NCBI GenBank assembly: GCA_021204715.1 | Contig: JAJPYW010000039.1 | Location: forward strand, 1-8,067 | Length of the DNA: 8,067 nt | Reading direction: 5' to 3' | Origin: Prevotellaceae bacterium | Lineage (GTDB): Bacteria > Bacteroidota > Bacteroidia > Bacteroidales > Bacteroidaceae | Shown: one piece after another, positions 5,285 to 8,067 of the stretch | Layout: each line of letters starts with the position of its first letter | Position numbering within the stretch: position 1 is the stretch's first letter | Translations under genes and position numbers: made by a program | The notes under the pieces: model-generated | Told to the model about the DNA's origin: nothing | What the model saw: only the letters and a program-made list of their open reading frames with translations | Databases searched by the model: none

Positions 5285-6484
5285 TTACCCTACCGTAACC
5301 GGATAGCTTCTCTCGATGCCGAGCTCACGGTCGACGACGGCCATCATGCCTTCTACCTGTCCCAAGGCCATCATGCGCCCGTGGAAGGAGTAGCCGGCGT
5401 TGTAGCCTTTGTCCTCGTCGCCCAGCATCATGGGAGCGTGGTCCACACGCATGGGCAAGGCGGGATTCTCTTGTTCGAAGATGCGTATAAGCTCGATGAT
5501 ATTGGCACGTCCGCCGAAGTGGGACGCCTCCTTGAAGCTGCCGTCGGGGAAGACGCAAGTGCTGCGCAGGTGCACAAAGTGGGTGCGGTCCTTGAACTTG
5601 CGAGCCAAGTCGACTACATCGTTGTGCGCGCCCGCGCTGAGCGAGCCGGCGCAGAAGGTCAGTCCGTTGTGCACGTCGGGCACGGCGTCGAGGAACCAGC
5701 GTATGTCCTCCTCGTTGCAGACGATGCGGGGAAGCCCCAATATCTGCATGGGAGGGTCGTCCGGGTGGACGCACATACGCATGTCGTACTCGTTGCAAAC
5801 GGGCATGATTTCCTTCAGGAAGTATTTCATGTTTTCCCTGAGCTGCGTCTTGTCTATCCCCTTGTAGAGTGCCAGCAGGTCGCGGAATATCCGCACAGGA
5901 TTCAAGTCGCCCTCTTTGATGTTGCCGTTGACGAATCCTTGCGTCTTGATGATGATGTTCTCCACCATGCGGTCATCGTCTTGGGGCGTCATCTTCCCCG
6001 CCTTCTCCTTCACTTGGGCCATGATTTCGGGCGTATAGTCGTCCTCGGCATGTTCCCGTTTCAGGATGCAGCAGTCAAAGTAGGCAAACTCGGCCATGTT
6101 GAAGTAGAGCGAGCTGGTTCCGTTGGGATTGGGGTTGGCCAAGTCGGTACGTGCCCAGTCGAGCACCGGCATGAAGTTGTAACAGATGGTGTGTATGCCG
6201 CATTTGCCCAAGTTGGCCAAGCTCACCTTGTAATTCTCGATAAGCCGGTCACGGTCCTTGCCGCCATACTTGATGCTTTCACACACCGGCAGGCTTTCCA
6301 CCACCGACCAGCGCAAGCCGAAGGAGGCGATGTAGTCCCTGAGTTCCGTTATCTTCTCCACGGTCCATATCTCGCCGTTGGGCACGTCGTGCAACGCCGT
6401 GACGATGCCTTCCACGCCTATCTGACGCAACATGGAGAGTGTTATCTTGTCGTTCTTACCGAACCAGCGCCATGTCTTTTCCAT
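5285..6484 (-). CDS. uxuA: Mannonate dehydratase UxuA
   Basis: Removes water from D-mannonate to give 2-keto-3-deoxygluconate, the glucuronate-side entry to the shared KDG pathway. The protein is cytoplasmic and metal-dependent, with an AP-endonuclease-2-like TIM-barrel fold. The 399-residue length fits the family (about 350-400). The N-terminus is typical: TWRWFGKNDKITL (4-16), GIVTALHDVPNGEIW (26-40), WSVVESLPV (59-67). Known metal ligands of characterised UxuA proteins are a His, a Cys, a His and an Asp. Their likely equivalents here are H240 in MCVHPDDPP, C278 in LTFCAGSLSAG, H305 in THFVHLRSTC and D348 in MRVDHAPM. YNFMPVLDWARTDL (102-115) is also conserved. It starts 6 bp after the eda stop, so the two are probably translationally coupled, and it is the last gene before the terminator. 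No lesions seen. Confidence 0.96.
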   Translation of the reverse strand: MEKTWRWFGKNDKITLSMLRQIGVEGIVTALHDVPNGEIWTVEKITELRDYIASFGLRWSVVESLPVCESIKYGGKDRDRLIENYKVSLANLGKCGIHTICYNFMPVLDWARTDLANPNPNGTSSLYFNMAEFAYFDCCILKREHAEDDYTPEIMAQVKEKAGKMTPQDDDRMVENIIIKTQGFVNGNIKEGDLNPVRIFRDLLALYKGIDKTQLRENMKYFLKEIMPVCNEYDMRMCVHPDDPPMQILGLPRIVCNEEDIRWFLDAVPDVHNGLTFCAGSLSAGAHNDVVDLARKFKDRTHFVHLRSTCVFPDGSFKEASHFGGRANIIELIRIFEQENPALPMRVDHAPMMLGDEDKGYNAGYSFHGRMMALGQVEGMMAVVDRELGIERSYPVTVG

Positions 6485-6490
6485 ACTGTG

Positions 6491-7159
6491 TTATTTACGC
6501 AGGTTTTGAATGATTTGGAGTGCTTCCTTGCATTTGGCGGTGACGAAAGCCCAGTCTTGGGCGGCCACTTTGTCCTTCGGGAAAAGCTTGGAGCCCATGC
6601 CTACGCAGAACACGCCTGCCTTGAACCAAGCGGTGAGGTTCTCCTGGGTAGGTTCCACACCGCCCGTCACCATGATTTTGCTCCAAGGCATGGGAGCCAG
6701 CAGGCCTTTGACGAACTTCGGGCCCAATACATCGCCGGGGAACACCTTGCACAAATCGCAGCCCGTCTCTTGGGCGGCGTTAATCTCGCTTACCGTGCCG
6801 CAGCCGGGTGTGTAGGGCACCAAACGGCGGTTGCACATCTTCGCGATAGCCGGGTTGAACATGGGGCCTACCACGAAGCAGGCACCCATCTGGATATACA
6901 GGGCAGCCGTAGCCTCTTCAACAACAGAGCCTACGCCGAGCGCCATTTCAGGGCACTCCACAGCCACGAACTTGGAGAGTTCGTCGAACACTTCGTGGGC
7001 GAAGTCGCCGCGGTTGGTGAACTCGAAAGCGCGCACACCGCCGTCATAGCAGGCCTTCACCACTTGCTTGGCCACATTCACATCCTTGTGGTAGAAAACG
7101 GGAACCATGCCCGTCTGCTGCATCTTCTGCAATACAGCGATCTTGTCGAATCTTGCCAT
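6491..7159 (-). CDS. eda: KDPG aldolase (2-dehydro-3-deoxy-6-phosphogluconate / 4-hydroxy-2-oxoglutarate aldolase)
   Basis: Class I aldolase that splits KDPG into pyruvate and glyceraldehyde-3-phosphate, the final step of the pathway in this window. It has 222 residues, slightly longer than E. coli Eda. By homology the Schiff-base lysine is K138 in [10 protein letters not shown] (E. coli K133). The catalytic glutamate is E46 in AFEFTNRGD (E. coli E45), with R50 nearby. The phosphate-binding region includes [11 protein letters not shown] (161-171). [20 protein letters not shown] (77-96) is the usual barrel-strand stretch. TNRGD replaces the TLRT wording common in proteobacterial enzymes, a lineage-type variation. 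The gene sits 42 bp after kdgK and 6 bp before uxuA, so it is mid-operon. The start ATG is preceded by an A/T-only stretch rather than a Shine-Dalgarno. Some members also accept 4-hydroxy-2-oxoglutarate, but the context makes KDPG the likely substrate. Confidence 0.95.
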   Translation of the reverse strand: MARFDKIAVLQKMQQTGMVPVFYHKDVNVAKQVVKACYDGGVRAFEFTNRGDFAHEVFDELSKFVAVECPEMALGVGSVVEEATAALYIQMGACFVVGPMFNPAIAKMCNRRLVPYTPGCGTVSEINAAQETGCDLCKVFPGDVLGPKFVKGLLAPMPWSKIMVTGGVEPTQENLTAWFKAGVFCVGMGSKLFPKDKVAAQDWAFVTAKCKEALQIIQNLRK

Positions 7160-7201
7160 AATATATATAAATAGTGTTTTTAAGTTATCGTTATACCGTT
7201 G

Positions 7202-8067
7202 TCAGCGTTGTACCCTGCCGCTTGCGTTGCCGCCGGCCAAGGACTCTACCTCGTCTACGCCCACCAAGTTGAAGTCGCCCGAAACAGTGTGTTTCAAAGC
7301 CGAAGCCGCAACTGCGAATTCCAATGCCTCGCCCATGGTGGCTTTGGTGAGCAAGCCGTGGATAAGACCGCCAGCGAAAGAGTCGCCGCCGCCCACACGG
7401 TCTACGATAGGCATGATGTCGTAGCGCTTGGAAGCGTAGAACTCTCCCTTCTCGCTGTTGTATATCAAAGCCTTCCAGCCGTTGTGCGTAGCCGAGAAAG
7501 ACTCGCGCAGCGTGGATACCACATACTTGAAGCCAAACTCTTTGGCCATGGCGATGAAAATGCCCTTGTAGCCTTCGGCATCCGTCTGGCCTTTGTCCAC
7601 GTCGGCGTCGGGTTTGAAGCCCAAGCACAGTTCGGCGTCTTCCTCGTTGCCTATGCAGACGTCTACATACTTCATCAACGGGCGCATCACGGAGATGGCC
7701 TTTTGGGAAGTCCACAGTTTCTTGCGGAAGTTCAGGTCGACCGATACGGTGACGCCGTGACGCTTGGCAGCCTCGCAAGCCAAGCGTGTCAGCTCGGCGG
7801 CTTTGTCGCTGATGGCCGGGGTGATGCCACTCCAGTGGAACCAGTCGGCACCCTCCATGATGGCGTCGAAATCGAAGTCGGCCGGCACAGCCTCGGCAAT
7901 GGAAGAGTGGGCGCGGTCATAAATCACTTTGCTGGGACGCATGGAAGCGCCTGTCTCTGCATAATAGAGCCCTATACGGTCTCCGCCACGGGCGATATAC
8001 TTGGTGTTCACCCCATAGCGGCGCAGGGCGTTTACGGCAATCTGACCTATCTCGTGTTTAGGCAGCT
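7202..8067 (-). CDS. kdgK: 2-keto-3-deoxygluconate kinase (PfkB family), N-terminus beyond window
   Basis: Phosphorylates KDG to KDPG with ATP, joining both dehydratase branches to the aldolase. The frame is open at the right edge. The visible 288 residues begin LPKHEIGQIAVNALRRYGVN, so roughly 50 N-terminal residues, including part of the sugar-binding lid, are missing compared with full PfkB kinases of about 340. A GTG at 8009-8011 falls inside this conserved run and is not the real start. Diagnostic blocks in order are RGGDRIGLYYAETGASMRPS, KVIYDRAHSSIAEA, ADWFHWSGITPAIS, DLNFRKKLW, GNEEDAELCLG, and the PfkB C-terminal signature VGGGDSFAGGLIHG with its catalytic aspartate (the D of GGGD). 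The YDRAHSSIA wording is typical of KDG kinases rather than fructokinases or ribokinases. It is the most upstream gene visible in the operon. Its promoter lies outside the window. Confidence 0.93.
   Translation of the reverse strand, partial: LPKHEIGQIAVNALRRYGVNTKYIARGGDRIGLYYAETGASMRPSKVIYDRAHSSIAEAVPADFDFDAIMEGADWFHWSGITPAISDKAAELTRLACEAAKRHGVTVSVDLNFRKKLWTSQKAISVMRPLMKYVDVCIGNEEDAELCLGFKPDADVDKGQTDAEGYKGIFIAMAKEFGFKYVVSTLRESFSATHNGWKALIYNSEKGEFYASKRYDIMPIVDRVGGGDSFAGGLIHGLLTKATMGEALEFAVAASALKHTVSGDFNLVGVDEVESLAGGNASGRVQR

Noticed and set aside
5381..7174. 597-codon plus-strand frame antisense to uxuA and eda
   Set aside because: Striking in length, but it is in codon register opposite two unmistakable enzymes and has atypical His-rich composition. 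It is best explained by codon bias.
8009..8011. GTG as the start codon of a short KDG kinase
   Set aside because: The frame stays open to the window edge, and the upstream residues (LPKHEIGQIAVNALRRYG) are conserved KDG-kinase sequence, so the true start is outside the window.

Overview
The window looks like chromosomal DNA from a Bacteroidota bacterium, most likely a gut Bacteroidales. The reasons are a SusC/RagA-type outer-membrane receptor, A/T-rich start regions without Shine-Dalgarno sequences, and matches to the Bacteroides -7 promoter element (TAnnTTTG). Coding DNA is fairly GC-rich and intergenic DNA is more AT-rich. I cannot name a species from sequence alone.

Every gene I can support lies on the minus strand, so transcription runs from right to left. 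From the right edge: the C-terminal part of 2-keto-3-deoxygluconate (KDG) kinase (kdgK, open at the window edge), KDPG aldolase (eda) and mannonate dehydratase (uxuA) form a compact operon. It is closed by a strong intrinsic terminator at about 5149-5194. A 415-bp intergenic region follows, with hairpins, an FNR/CRP-like palindrome and candidate -7 boxes. Then come tagaturonate reductase (uxaB) and altronate dehydratase (uxaA) as a second transcription unit. An 874-bp non-coding stretch follows, holding a nested palindrome, a 23-bp tandem repeat, a terminator-like hairpin and a candidate promoter. The left end is the N-terminal third of a SusC-like TonB-dependent receptor, open at the left edge.

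Together the enzymes form the convergent core of hexuronate catabolism. UxaB and UxaA take tagaturonate (from galacturonate) through altronate to KDG. UxuA takes mannonate (from the glucuronate/fructuronate branch) to KDG. KdgK phosphorylates KDG to KDPG, and Eda splits KDPG into pyruvate and glyceraldehyde-3-phosphate. The hexuronate isomerase (uxaC) and the fructuronate reductase (uxuB) are not in the window. The SusC-like protein suggests that uptake of a uronate-containing glycan is encoded next door, but its substrate cannot be read from the sequence.

I found no CRISPR array, tRNA, rRNA, transposase or clear mobile element, and no convincing new system. The enzymes are ordinary. The unexplained material is in the two long intergenic regions, above all the 23-bp repeat tract and the palindrome upstream of uxaB.
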